Shown one piece after another: positions 15,859 to 24,581 of a DNA stretch of 64,000 bases. The notes beneath the pieces are model-generated. The model was not told the DNA's origin, searched no databases, and was given only the letters and a program-made list of their open reading frames with translations. The translations under genes were made by a program, and so were the position numbers. The stretch's first letter is position 1. Every line of letters begins with the position of its first letter. Source of the stretch: Actinoplanes xinjiangensis (GTDB lineage: Bacteria; Actinomycetota; Actinomycetes; Mycobacteriales; Micromonosporaceae); assembly GCF_003148685.1 (NCBI RefSeq), contig NZ_QGGR01000016.1:1-64000 (forward strand). The letters run 5' to 3'.

Positions 15859-18270
15859 TCAGACGTTGTCCTTGATCCGGGACGCCTCGGTGGTGCGGGC
15901 GTCCTGGACCGCCCGGGCGGTGTCGGCCGCGCCGGACGCCGACGCCGACGTGCTGTCGTCGCCGAGCGCGATCGGCTTGCGCTTGCTCCACACCACGGCC
16001 GCGGTGATGATCGCCACCGCGAGGACCGCGACGCCGATCCGCAGGCCGGTGTTCGCGGTGGTGCCGTAGCTCCAGGCCACCACTGCCGGGGCGATCAGCA
16101 GCGAGACCAGGTTCATCACCTTGAGCAGCGGGTTGATCGCCGGGCCCGCGGTGTCCTTGAACGGGTCACCGACGGTGTCACCGATGACCGTGGCGGCGTG
16201 CGCCTCGGAGCCCTTGCCACCGTGCGCCCCGTCCTCCACCAGCTTCTTCGCGTTGTCCCACGCGCCGCCGGAGTTGGACAGGAAGACCGCCATCAGCGTG
16301 CCGGTGCCGATCGCGCCGGCCAGGTAGGCCGCGAGTGCGCCCGGGCCCAGGCCGAAGCCCACCGCGATCGGTGCCAGGACCGCCAGCAGACCGGGAGTGA
16401 GCAGCTCCCGCTGCGCGTCCCGGGTGCAGATGTCGACCACCCGGCCGTACTCCGGGCGCTGCGTGCCGTCCATGATCCCGGGGAACTCCCGGAACTGGCG
16501 CCGGACCTCCATCACGACCGCGCCGGCCGACCGGGAGACCGCGTTGATCGCCAGGCCGGAGAAGAGGAACACCACCGCCGCGCCGATCAGCAGGCCGACC
16601 AGGCTGCGCGGGTTGGAGATGTTCAGCTGCGCCAGGATCACGTTGCCGACGTCGGTCACCCCGGCCTCGGTCAGCGCGCTGGCCAGGCTGTTGGTGTACG
16701 ACCCGAACAGCGCCGTGGCGGCCAGCACCGCGGTCGCGATCGCGATGCCCTTGGTGATCGCCTTGGTGGTGTTGCCGACCGCGTCCAGCTCGGTGAGGAT
16801 CTGCGCGCCCCGCTCGTCCACGTCGCCGGACATCTCGGCGATGCCCTGCGCGTTGTCCGAGATCGGGCCGAACGTGTCCATCGCCACGATGACGCCGACC
16901 GTGGTCAGCAGACCGGTACCGGCCAGTGCCACCGCGAACAGCGACAGGGTCAGCGACGAGCCGCCGAGCAGGAAGGCACCGAAGACGCCGGCGCCGAGCA
17001 GCAGGGCCGAGTAGACCGCCGACTCCAGGCCGACACTGATGCCGGCCAGGATGACGGTGGCCGCGCCGGTCTGCGACGACTGGCCGATGTCCCGTACCGG
17101 ACGGCGGTTGGTCTCGGTGAAGTAGCCGGTCAGCGCCTGGATGGCGGCGGCCAGCACGATGCCGATGACGACCGCGCCGACCGCGACCCACTGCGGGTTC
17201 TGGCCGCTGTTCAGGATGTCCGCGGCGATGCCGGTGTCACCGAACCCGGCGAAGCTGTTCGGCAGGTAGAGGAAGCTGACCACGGCCACCGCGATCGCGG
17301 AGAGCGCGGCGGAGATGTAGAACGCCCGGTTGATCGCGGTGAGACCGTTACGGTCGCTGGCCCGCAGCCGGGTGATGAAGACACCGACGATCGCGATCAG
17401 CACACCGATCGTCGAGACGATCAGCGGGAAGATCAGGCCGTCCTGGCCGAACGCGGCCGAGCCCAGGATCAGCGCGGCCACCAGGGTCACGGCGTAGGAC
17501 TCGAACAGGTCGGCGGCCATGCCGGCACAGTCACCGACGTTGTCGCCCACGTTGTCGGCGATGGTCGCCGCGTTCCGCGGGTCGTCCTCCGGGATGCCCT
17601 GCTCGACCTTGCCGACCAGGTCCGCGCCGACGTCCGCGGCCTTGGTGAAGATGCCGCCGCCGACCCGCATGAACATGGCCAGCAGCGCGGCGCCGAAACC
17701 GAATCCCTCCAGGACGGTCGGCGCGTCACCGCGGAAGATCAGCACGACCAGGGCGCCACCGAACAGGCCGAGGCCGACGGTGAGGAACCCGACCACGCCA
17801 CCGGTCTTGAAGGCGATGCCCATCGCCTTCTCCCGGCCGCCCTGCTCGCCGGCCGCGGCCGCGACCCGCAGGTTGGCCCGGGTGGCCAGCGCCATGCCGG
17901 CACCACCGATGAACGAGCTGAACACCGCGCCGACGATGAAGAACAGCGAGCGGCCGATCTTGACCCAGGTCTCGTTGTCGGTCTCGTGCACGGGTAGGAG
18001 GAACAGCAGGACGACCGCGATGACGACGAAGATGGCGAGGGTCTTGAACTGCCGGAACAGGTAGGCCGAGGCGCCCTCCTGCACGGCGCCCGCGATCTCC
18101 TGCATCTTCGGTGTGCCGCGGGCGTTCCGCAGCACGGATTGGACGAACGCGGCGGCGAAACCGAGCGCCACGAGGGCGAACACCAGCGCGACGACGACGA
18201 AGGTGACGTTCGAGCCGCTGAGCGACACACCGCCACTCTCGGCGGCAAGGGTTACCGATCTCCCGGACAT
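15859..18270 (-). CDS. hppA: Membrane proton-pumping pyrophosphatase
   Basis: A polytopic integral membrane protein of 803 aa that hydrolyses pyrophosphate and pumps H+. Key motifs are GGGIFTKAADVGADLVGKVEQ and IPEDDPRNAATIADNVGDNVGDCAGMAADLFESY (the PPi/Mg2+ site), and the C-terminal DNAKKLVEDG and DTVGDPFKDTAGPAINPLLK. The GNTTKA signature carries Lys where K+-dependent enzymes have Ala, which marks the K+-independent H+-pumping class. The ATG at 18270 has AGGAGG 7 nt upstream; the upstream extension is discarded. Transcribed alone from a good promoter near 18400 and closed by a hairpin. hppA next to the bldG pair is conserved in Streptomyces (from memory). Confidence 0.97.
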   Translation of the reverse strand: MSGRSVTLAAESGGVSLSGSNVTFVVVALVFALVALGFAAAFVQSVLRNARGTPKMQEIAGAVQEGASAYLFRQFKTLAIFVVIAVVLLFLLPVHETDNETWVKIGRSLFFIVGAVFSSFIGGAGMALATRANLRVAAAAGEQGGREKAMGIAFKTGGVVGFLTVGLGLFGGALVVLIFRGDAPTVLEGFGFGAALLAMFMRVGGGIFTKAADVGADLVGKVEQGIPEDDPRNAATIADNVGDNVGDCAGMAADLFESYAVTLVAALILGSAAFGQDGLIFPLIVSTIGVLIAIVGVFITRLRASDRNGLTAINRAFYISAALSAIAVAVVSFLYLPNSFAGFGDTGIAADILNSGQNPQWVAVGAVVIGIVLAAAIQALTGYFTETNRRPVRDIGQSSQTGAATVILAGISVGLESAVYSALLLGAGVFGAFLLGGSSLTLSLFAVALAGTGLLTTVGVIVAMDTFGPISDNAQGIAEMSGDVDERGAQILTELDAVGNTTKAITKGIAIATAVLAATALFGSYTNSLASALTEAGVTDVGNVILAQLNISNPRSLVGLLIGAAVVFLFSGLAINAVSRSAGAVVMEVRRQFREFPGIMDGTQRPEYGRVVDICTRDAQRELLTPGLLAVLAPIAVGFGLGPGALAAYLAGAIGTGTLMAVFLSNSGGAWDNAKKLVEDGAHGGKGSEAHAATVIGDTVGDPFKDTAGPAINPLLKVMNLVSLLIAPAVVAWSYGTTANTGLRIGVAVLAVAIITAAVVWSKRKPIALGDDSTSASASGAADTARAVQDARTTEASRIKDNV

Positions 18271-18399
18271 CAATGTCCTCCTGTACACCGATGGCGTCCG
18301 GGGGCGGACGAGACCTCCCGGGCGCATTCCCCGAGGAGTGGGGAACGACCGACCAGACCTGCGGACGCGAGGCCGGTAAGTAGCTGACAACTCGCGTAC

Positions 18400-18427
18400 T
18401 GTATAGGGCTTACGTGTCGGTCGTCAC
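18400..18427 (-). promoter_or_regulatory. Promoter of hppA
   Basis: On the minus strand GTGACG (-35) and TATACA (-10) are 16 bp apart, about 130 bp upstream of the hppA ATG. The TATACA hexamer stands out in this GC-rich context. Confidence 0.6.
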
Positions 18428-18547
18428 ATGTCGCACCAGCCGTGTCGCGGCGATGAACGCCACTGTGTTAGTCCGGAGTCGATCTCGGGTACACGGGTAC
18501 GCGTCAGTGTCTGGATTCTCGCCTGACTTAGCGGGTAATTTGCGGAA

Positions 18548-18575
18548 ATATCGCCCATAGTGGGCGCGGCGATAT
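18548..18575 (-). terminator. Nested hairpins downstream of the bldG pair
   Basis: Two mutually exclusive stems: inner CGCCCA/TGGGCG with a 3-nt loop, and outer ATATCGCC/GGCGATAT. It lies about 40 bp beyond the anti-sigma gene stop and is the likely end of that operon. The gap 18271-18614 otherwise holds only the hppA promoter. Confidence 0.5.
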
Positions 18576-18614
18576 GCCGTCCCCCACTCGTGGTGTGTCT
18601 CGAAGTCTGCCGCG

Positions 18615-19052
18615 TCAGCGGCGGGCGACCGGCCAGATCATCCGGACCTCGGTGCCCGGACCGTCCTCCACCGGGCGCACCTGCAGATCGTCGACGAAAC
18701 CGGCGAGCAGCGCGAAACCGACGCCGGTGGTGAGCGCGTCGTCGGTCAGCGACTCGTCGGCCAACTCGTCCGGCGGCAGTTTCGCCAGGCCCACGCTGGC
18801 CTCGATCGGCGCGTGGTCGATCACACGGACGGTGTACGAGTCCGAGTCGGACATCTCGACGGTGACGAGGTCGGTCAGACCGTACTGCCGGTGCAGGGTG
18901 ACCGCCCGGGTACAGGCCTCACCGATGGCGAGCCGAACCTCGTCGAGCAACTCCTCCGCGACCCCGGCGCGGCGTGCGACGGCGACGCCGACGAGCCGGG
19001 CGGTACGCACGTGCACCGGGGCCGGTGAGAAGGAGAGTCGGACGGTAGCCAT
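18615..19052 (-). CDS. RsbW/SpoIIAB-type ATP-binding anti-sigma factor, BldG partner
   Basis: A 145-aa GHKL-fold protein. VRLAIGEACTRAVTLH corresponds to the N-box helix (E...A...A) and TGVGFALLAGFVDDLQV to the G-box region. The D-x-G-x-G lid is weak (IDHAPIEASVG), so ATP handling may be atypical. Proteins of this type sequester a sigma factor and phosphorylate or bind a STAS antagonist. The ATG at 19052 overlaps the bldG stop as TGATG, so the two are translationally coupled and should be made in fixed ratio. In Streptomyces the gene in this position (SCO3548, from memory) is the BldG partner anti-sigma factor. No cognate sigma gene is in the window. Confidence 0.85.
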   Translation of the reverse strand: MATVRLSFSPAPVHVRTARLVGVAVARRAGVAEELLDEVRLAIGEACTRAVTLHRQYGLTDLVTVEMSDSDSYTVRVIDHAPIEASVGLAKLPPDELADESLTDDALTTGVGFALLAGFVDDLQVRPVEDGPGTEVRMIWPVARR

Positions 19053-19408
19053 CACGAAGCGGAACCGCTGCCGTCGCGCTCCGTCGCCGCCTCGACCGTC
19101 GGGAAGATCGGGAAGACCTGATCCAGCGCGGTGATCCGGAAAATCTTGAGAAGTGGCTCCTTGGCGCAGACCAGGCCGAAGGTGCCGTGTGCCGTCCGCA
19201 GCCGCTTGAGCGCGCCGACCAGCACGCCGAGCCCGGTGGAGTCGAGGAAGTCGACCCGCTCCAGATCGACGACCACGTCACGCGCACCCGCATCCACCAG
19301 CTCGATGAGGCGCTCGCGCAGCCGGGGGGCGGTGTAAACGTCAACCTCACCGCCGACCTCGAGCACGGTGTGCCCGGCGACGGTCCGGGTCGTGAGTGAC
19401 AGCTCCAT
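19052..19408 (-). CDS. bldG: STAS-domain anti-sigma factor antagonist
   Basis: A 118-aa single STAS domain: MELSLTTRTV start, GGEVDVYTAPRLRERL, VDFLDSTGLGVLVGALKRLR, LLKIFRITALDQVFPIF. Ser57 in DSTGLG is the position phosphorylated in BldG/RsbV/SpoIIAA; phosphorylation controls release of the partner anti-sigma factor. The match to Streptomyces BldG is close along its length (from memory), including the downstream anti-sigma partner and the flanking hppA and helicase genes. BldG governs morphological differentiation and stress sigma factors there. The ATG at 19408 has GGGAGGAGG upstream. Confidence 0.93.
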   Translation of the reverse strand: MELSLTTRTVAGHTVLEVGGEVDVYTAPRLRERLIELVDAGARDVVVDLERVDFLDSTGLGVLVGALKRLRTAHGTFGLVCAKEPLLKIFRITALDQVFPIFPTVEAATERDGSGSAS

Positions 19409-19530
19409 CGGTCCTCCTCCCTGATCTCTCCCCCCGCGAAATCTAACCACCGACGGGAAGGGGGCGACGCGTGGCACCCACCGTCCTACCCGTTTGAGGT
19501 TCGGGGCATACCGGTGTCACAGTGCAATGC

Positions 19531-21849
19531 GTGACCTCAACCGCTTTCGGGCCCGCTGAGCTGCTGCACCGGCTGCGGGCCCGCGGTAGTGGGACGGCAG
19601 TGTCCCCGGTCACACACATCGAGCGAGTGCCCGCCCGCGAGGGCCGCACGGCGCCGTGGCCCGCATGGACCGAACCCGCGGTACGCGACGCGTTCGTCGC
19701 GCAGGGGATCGGCGTCCCGTGGGAGCACCAGGCCGCCGCGGCCACCCTGGCCTGGGAGGGCACACACGTCGTGCTGGCCACCGGTACCGCATCGGGCAAG
19801 TCCCTCGCGTACCAGCTGCCGGCGCTGAACGCGCTCGCCACGGACCCTAGGGCGACAGTGCTCTATCTGTCACCCACCAAGGCACTCGCCGCCGACCAGC
19901 TGCGGGGCCTGACCCGGCTCGGCATGGACGGGGTGCGGCCGGCCACGTACGACGGTGACACCCCCCGCGAGGAGCGCGAGTGGATCCGGCAGCACTCCCG
20001 TTTCGTGCTGACCAATCCGGACATGCTGCACCACAGCATGCTGCCCGGCCACGGGCGCTGGGGAGTCTTCCTGCGCAGGCTGCGGTATGTGGTGATCGAC
20101 GAATGCCACACCTATCGGGGCGTCTTCGGCTCGCACGTGGCGCATGTCCTGCGACGGCTCCGGCGGGTCACCGCGCGGTACGGGGCGTCGCCCACGTTCA
20201 TCCTGGCGTCCGCGACGTCCGGGGATCCGGCCGGTTCGGCGTCCCGGCTGACCGGGGTTCCGGTGACAGAGATCACTTCTGATGCGTCACCGCGAGGAGC
20301 CGTGACGTTCGCTCTGTGGGAACCGCCGCTCCTGCCGCCGTCCTCCGGCCCGTCCGCGCTCGACGACACCGAGGCCGGGCAGCCGATCCGTCGATCAGCC
20401 CTGCGCGAAACCGCCGACCTGCTCACCGATTCCGTGATCGCCGGCACCCGGACGATCGCGTTCGTGCGGTCCCGGCGCGGGGCCGAGGTGATCGCCTCGA
20501 CCGCCCGCCAGTCGCTCAACGAGGCGGTGCCCGGACTCGGTGACCGGGTCGCCGCCTACCGGGGCGGCTACCTGCGGGAGGACCGGCGGGCCATCGAGCG
20601 GGCGCTGCTCTCCGGGGAACTGCTCGGGCTGGCGTCCACCAACGCGCTCGAACTCGGTGTCGACCTGACCGGGCTCGACGCCGTGCTGATCTGCGGCTAT
20701 CCGGGCACCCGGGCATCGCTCTGGCAGCAGGCCGGGCGCGCCGGACGGTCCGGTGACGAGGCGCTCGCGGTCCTGGTGGCCCGCGACGATCCGCTCGACA
20801 CGTACCTGGTGCACCATCCGGAGGCGGTGTTCGGGCGGCCGGTCGAGGCGACCGTGCTGGACCCGGGAAACCCGTACGTGCTCGGGCCACAACTGTGCTG
20901 CGCCGCCTCCGAGGCGCCGCTCACCGACGCCGACCTGGAACTGTTCGACGGGCATGCGATCGTCGAGCAACTCGCCGCTGAGGGCCTGCTGCGGCGCCGG
21001 CCGTCCGGCTGGTACTGGACGCACCGCGGCCGGCCCGAGGTCGACCTGCGCGGCACCGGCGGGGCTCCGGTGTCGGTCGTCGAGGCGGCCACCGGGCGCC
21101 TGCTCGGCACCGTCGACCACGGGTCGTCGCACGCCATGCTGCATCCGGGGGCGGTCTACCTGCACCAGGGCGTCACGTTCGTGGTCGACGACCTCGACCT
21201 GGAAGACGCCATCGCGCTGGTGCACCAGGAGGAACCGGACTGGACCACGCACGCCCGGGACGTGACGAACCTGTCGGTGGTGAACGTCCGGTCGTATGTG
21301 GACGCCGGTCCGGTCGGGCTGTTCCTCGGCGACGTCGACGTGACCAACCAGGTCGTCTCCTACCAACGGCGGCGCATCGGCAGCGGTGAGGTCATCGACA
21401 CCCGGCCGCTCGACCTGCCGGTGCGGGAGCTGCGTACGGTCGCGGTCTGGTTCACCGTGTCGCCGCAGGCGCTGGCCGCGGGCGGGGTGGAGCCGGGCGA
21501 GTTCCCGGGCGCCCTGCACGCCGCCGAGCACGCCGGGATCGGCCTGTTGCCGCTGATCGCCACCTGCGATCGGTGGGACATCGGCGGGCTGTCCACGGCC
21601 AACCACGCCGACACCGAGGCACCGACGGTCTTCGTCTACGACGGGCATCCCGGCGGCGCGGGATTCGCCGAGCGCGCCTACGCGACGGCGGCCGAGTGGC
21701 TGAGGGCCACCCGCGAGGCGATCTCCTCGTGCGGGTGCGAATCCGGCTGCCCCTCCTGCGTGCAGTCACCCAAGTGCGGAAACGGAAACAATCCTCTGAA
21801 CAAAGAGGACGCCGTGAAAGTCCTGGACATCGTGCTCGCGGCCCTTTGA
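19531..21849 (+). CDS. DECH-box helicase with C-terminal zinc-binding DUF1998-type domain
   Basis: About 772 aa, superfamily 2. Walker A is ATGTASGKSLAYQLP, motif II is DECH in VVIDECHTYRG, motif III is SAT, and the second RecA domain has STNALELGVDLTGLDAVLICGYPG and QQAGRAGRSG. The C-terminal Cys cluster SCGCESGCPSCVQSPKCGNGN fits a metal-binding domain as in MrfA/YprA-type repair helicases. This is the helicase of the actinobacterial 'helicase/secretion neighbourhood' that accompanies Tad genes. The start is uncertain: I use the GTG at 19531 because family members begin near TAFGPAELL; a GTG at 19522 is equally open, and neither has a ribosome site. It is divergent from bldG. Confidence 0.93.
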   Translation: MTSTAFGPAELLHRLRARGSGTAVSPVTHIERVPAREGRTAPWPAWTEPAVRDAFVAQGIGVPWEHQAAAATLAWEGTHVVLATGTASGKSLAYQLPALNALATDPRATVLYLSPTKALAADQLRGLTRLGMDGVRPATYDGDTPREEREWIRQHSRFVLTNPDMLHHSMLPGHGRWGVFLRRLRYVVIDECHTYRGVFGSHVAHVLRRLRRVTARYGASPTFILASATSGDPAGSASRLTGVPVTEITSDASPRGAVTFALWEPPLLPPSSGPSALDDTEAGQPIRRSALRETADLLTDSVIAGTRTIAFVRSRRGAEVIASTARQSLNEAVPGLGDRVAAYRGGYLREDRRAIERALLSGELLGLASTNALELGVDLTGLDAVLICGYPGTRASLWQQAGRAGRSGDEALAVLVARDDPLDTYLVHHPEAVFGRPVEATVLDPGNPYVLGPQLCCAASEAPLTDADLELFDGHAIVEQLAAEGLLRRRPSGWYWTHRGRPEVDLRGTGGAPVSVVEAATGRLLGTVDHGSSHAMLHPGAVYLHQGVTFVVDDLDLEDAIALVHQEEPDWTTHARDVTNLSVVNVRSYVDAGPVGLFLGDVDVTNQVVSYQRRRIGSGEVIDTRPLDLPVRELRTVAVWFTVSPQALAAGGVEPGEFPGALHAAEHAGIGLLPLIATCDRWDIGGLSTANHADTEAPTVFVYDGHPGGAGFAERAYATAAEWLRATREAISSCGCESGCPSCVQSPKCGNGNNPLNKEDAVKVLDIVLAAL

Positions 21850-21948
21850 TCATTTACCGGCGTTTATCGGCTACCACTCTCGACGAGAATCACATTCCGC
21901 CCCGGCGCTGACGATCTTTAATGACGGAAGCGGTAGCCTGCGTTCCCG

Positions 21949-23259
21949 ATGAATCGAGACCGAGCAGACACCAGCCCTCGCCTTGCGGCCCTCGACGGCC
22001 TCCGCCTGTTCGCGGCGCTGGCCGTCGCGGTGTTCCACCTCAGCGTCTCCTGGCGCCTCGACGGCCAGAGCCCACCCACCCGATATCTGCCCGACCTCGC
22101 CCCCGTCGCCGCCTACGGATTCCTCGGCGTGGAGCTGTTCTTCCTGGTCAGCGGCTTCGTCATCGGTATGAGCAGCTGGCGGCGCAGCCTCGGCGAGTTC
22201 TTCGTGTCCCGGGTGAGCCGGCTCTACCCGGCCTACTGGGTGTGCATCCTGATCACCGTCACGGTGGTCGCGATCCTGCCGGTGGCCGGTGGTGTGCCGG
22301 TCAGCGGGACCCCACAACTGCGGGAGATCGCGGCCAACCTGACCATGCTTCAGGAACCGCTCGGCATTCCCGCGGTCGACACCGTCTACTGGACGCTCTT
22401 CGTCGAACTACGGTTCTATCTACTGTTCGCGGCGCTCGTGGCGTTCGGCCTGACGTACCGCCGGACGGTGATTTTCTGTGTCGTCTGGATGATCGTTTCT
22501 GTGATCGGGCCGACCCTCGACAGCAAAATGATCAATATCGTCGCCATCCCGGAATACGCGCCGTATTTCATCGCCGGGATCGCGATGTTCCTCATTCACC
22601 GGTTCGGCCGGTCACCGCTGCTCCTCGCCGTCATCGGCTTCTCCTGGCTGGTCAGCATCAACCGGGTCGAACAACGGGTGGCCGGCATCAATCCCGGCTT
22701 CGAGGTGCCGACCTGGCCGGGCATCGCCATCGTGACCCTGTGCTACCTGCTGGTCCTGGTGATCGCGCTCGGCTGGACCGACCGGATCCGCTGGTCGTGG
22801 CTCACCACCGCGGGCGCCCTCACCTATCCCTTCTACCTGCTGCACCAGCGCGTCGGGTACGGCCTGATCCGGCACGCCCACGAGCGGACGTCGGTGCCGG
22901 CGTGGGCGCTGCTGCTCGGGGCGATCGCTGTCGTCCTGGGGCTCGCCTGGCTCGTGCACCGGTTCGCTGAGCGGCCGCTCAGCCGATGGCTGCGCACGGT
23001 GCTGGGGCGGGCGATCGCGGACGTCCGGCGGACCTCGGCCACGGAGGCCGCCGAGGCCGTCCCTGACGCGGCGGTCACCGCGGCGGGACCTCCGGCCGTC
23101 CGTACCGGGCACAGCGAAGGGTTTCAGGAGCGGCGGACCGGGGTCAGCCCGTCGCCGCGCCGGCCCTCGTCGCCGTCGGCATCCTCGCCGCAGTCACCGT
23201 CGCCGCTGCCTTCCTCGACGTCGTCTGATGGGTCCGCGTTTCAGGACGCGTCCCGCTGA
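21949..23259 (+). CDS. Acyltransferase family 3 (OafA-like) membrane protein
   Basis: A 436-aa polytopic protein of the acyltransferase-3 superfamily, which moves acyl groups onto extracytoplasmic sugars or other acceptors. It begins RLAALDGLRLFAALAVAVFHL; the His of VFHL is the usual catalytic His, and FFLVSGFVIG and the VSRLYPAYW Arg motif are present. About ten membrane helices are followed by a Ser/Pro-rich cytoplasmic tail (after about residue 350). No SGNH domain is fused. TAGCCT ends 9 nt before the ATG and no ribosome site is visible, so this gene may be leaderless. It sits between the helicase and the Tad operon, convergent to the latter with a 2-bp gap. Confidence 0.88.
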   Translation: MNRDRADTSPRLAALDGLRLFAALAVAVFHLSVSWRLDGQSPPTRYLPDLAPVAAYGFLGVELFFLVSGFVIGMSSWRRSLGEFFVSRVSRLYPAYWVCILITVTVVAILPVAGGVPVSGTPQLREIAANLTMLQEPLGIPAVDTVYWTLFVELRFYLLFAALVAFGLTYRRTVIFCVVWMIVSVIGPTLDSKMINIVAIPEYAPYFIAGIAMFLIHRFGRSPLLLAVIGFSWLVSINRVEQRVAGINPGFEVPTWPGIAIVTLCYLLVLVIALGWTDRIRWSWLTTAGALTYPFYLLHQRVGYGLIRHAHERTSVPAWALLLGAIAVVLGLAWLVHRFAERPLSRWLRTVLGRAIADVRRTSATEAAEAVPDAAVTAAGPPAVRTGHSEGFQERRTGVSPSPRRPSSPSASSPQSPSPLPSSTSSDGSAFQDASR

Positions 23260-23261
23260 CG

Positions 23262-23708
23262 TCATCCGGTCGCCGGAAGCACACCCGGGACGGCCGTGAC
23301 CGGGCCGGCTCTGGAGGCGGCCTCGGCACTGGCCGGGTAGACCAGGAGAACGACCTCGGCACGGACCACGATCTCCAGGCCGTCGACGGCGCACTCCAAC
23401 ATCCGGGCGTGATTGGCCTCGACGAATCGCGAGGCCACCGCGCACGCCGCTGCCTGGCCCTCGATGGCGTGCGGGCCGCCGGCCAGTGCACCGAAGTCGG
23501 CCGCCACCCTGGCCTGATGCCGTGCGACGCGGGCCGCGCCGACGGTCACGAGAGTGAGTGCCACCCCGATCAGGACGAGGCCGACAGCGAGAACGAAGAT
23601 CGACGCCGCACCGCGGTCGTCCCGGAGCCGCTTCACGGAACGGCTGTCCCTTCCGGCTGGAGCGGTTCCACGGGGCGGCCACCCCGTCCGGTTCGCGGGC
23701 GGCTTCAC
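23262..23708 (-). CDS. TadE-like protein of helicase/secretion neighbourhood
   Basis: Last gene of the Tad operon, 148 aa. A single N-terminal membrane helix (DRGAASIFVLAVGLVLIGVALTLVTVGAARVARHQARVAADFGALAGG) with the A-x-x-AADxAALA-like pattern is typical of TadE-like pseudopilins; the rest would be extracytoplasmic with a Cys pair. The GTG at 23708 overlaps the TadE stop as GTGA, like the other junctions of this operon, so I use it. However, the sequence between 23739 and 23631 is a degenerate ~37-bp tandem repeat that also supplies a second GTGAAGC start at 23636, which would give 124 aa, nearer the family length. Confidence 0.82.
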   Translation of the reverse strand: MKPPANRTGWPPRGTAPAGRDSRSVKRLRDDRGAASIFVLAVGLVLIGVALTLVTVGAARVARHQARVAADFGALAGGPHAIEGQAAACAVASRFVEANHARMLECAVDGLEIVVRAEVVLLVYPASAEAASRAGPVTAVPGVLPATG

Positions 23709-23739
23709 GGAACGGCCACCCCCTCCGGTTCGCGGGCGG
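23631..23739. repeat. Three degenerate ~37-bp tandem repeats at a gene junction
   Basis: Units begin at 23631, 23666 and 23703 and share CTTCACGGAACGG and CCGGTTCGCGGGCGG blocks. The outer two each contain, on the minus strand, the GTGAAGC start context of the tadE-like gene. Duplication of the start region appears to have lengthened either the end of tadE or the N terminus of the next gene. Confidence 0.7.
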
Positions 23740-24070
23740 CCGTCGCGTCGCCGCTCACGATCGCCCCCGGCAGGTCGACGCCGAACATCCGGATCGGCGC
23801 GGACACCTCGGCGATCACGCTTTCCGCGGTGCCGCCGACGCGTACGCTCGCCCCCTCCGGAGCCAGTCCGGCGGCCGCTGTGCCGGGGTCCCCGCCGCGG
23901 GCTTCAGCGAGAGCCGCCTCCCGGGCCGCGTCGAGGCACTGCATCTTCGCCGCCATCGCGGACACCGCGGTGATGCCGAAGCCCAGAAGCAGCATGAGCG
24001 CCGGCAGCCCGGCCGCGAGTTCAGCGGTGAACGATCCCCGGTCGCGGCCGGGTTGCCGGCGCCGTCTCAC
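23705..24070 (-). CDS. TadE-family pseudopilin
   Basis: A 121-aa protein. After a basic N terminus (RRRRQPGRDRG) comes SFTAELAAGLPALMLLLGFGITAVSAMAAKMQCLDAAREAAL, the TadE membrane helix with its conserved Glu (AEL) and the AAREAA continuation. The rest is a small beta-rich extracytoplasmic part. TadE proteins are minor pseudopilins of Tad pili. The GTG at 24070 overlaps the stop of the upstream pilin-like gene as GTGA; the longer frame to 24295 is a shadow of that gene. The next tadE-like gene overlaps its stop. Confidence 0.9.
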   Translation of the reverse strand: MRRRRQPGRDRGSFTAELAAGLPALMLLLGFGITAVSAMAAKMQCLDAAREAALAEARGGDPGTAAAGLAPEGASVRVGGTAESVIAEVSAPIRMFGVDLPGAIVSGDATAAREPEGVAVP

Positions 24071-24252
24071 TTCAGCGCCCGGCCGATGACCCCGCTGAGC
24101 GCCGCTTGCACGGAACCGCTCGTCAGGACCTTGAGCAGGACACCGGCGAAGGCGACTGCGGCGAGCGTGCCGATGGCGTACTCGGCGGTGCTCATCCCGG
24201 CGTCCACGGCTTCCGCCTGGAGCCGCCGGTAGCGGGCGATGAGTTTGTACAC
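24067..24252 (-). CDS. Small Flp pilin-like protein (DUF4244 type)
   Basis: A 61-aa protein with the pattern of a Flp-type major pilin: basic start (YKLIARYRRLQAEAVDAG), then MSTAEYAIGTLAAVAFAGVLLKVLTSG, a hydrophobic helix preceded by Gly and with Glu five residues into it, as in type IV prepilins. Cleavage before MSTAEYA would give a very short pilin. The GTG at 24252 has AAGGAGG 4 nt upstream. A 329-bp gap separates it from tadC, so it may have its own promoter, sensible for the most abundant pilus subunit. No prepilin peptidase gene is in the window. Confidence 0.88.
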   Translation of the reverse strand: MYKLIARYRRLQAEAVDAGMSTAEYAIGTLAAVAFAGVLLKVLTSGSVQAALSGVIGRALK

Positions 24253-24581
24253 AGGGCCTCCTTGTTTCTTGCCGGTGCGGCGCACCGGCTTTCACAACAC
24301 GCCGCCAGTGGGCGGCGAGGTCTCACATCACGACCGCGACGAGGCAGGCCGCATCACGGCGGTCGCGTGGCAGGGCCGTGGCCGTAGCCGCGTGACCGTG
24401 GTCGCGGTCGCGGTCGCGGTCGCGGTCGCGGTCGCGGTCGCGCGGTCACGGTCGCGCGGTCGCGCGCGTCACAGCGACCGCCTGGTCGGAGCCGCGATAC
24501 GGCGGTCGCATCACAACGAGCCGCGTCAGGGCGACCCCGTGTCGGGTGGCGGGCAGGGAATGCCGGATTGGAGCCAGCGGG
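24253..24581. repeat. Low-complexity gap in the Tad operon with (GTCGCG)7
   Basis: The only real gap in the operon. It contains seven exact GTCGCG hexamers at 24401-24442, flanked by looser CGGTCACG/GTCGCG variants over about 24360-24480. I see no ORF with normal composition. A promoter for the downstream pilin-like gene would have to lie on the left side of this gap. The hexamer array is expected to be length-variable. Confidence 0.75.

Noticed and set aside
15739..17997. 752-aa plus-strand frame opposite hppA
   Set aside because: Shadow of hppA; Asp/Arg/Gly/Gln-rich without folded-domain pattern.
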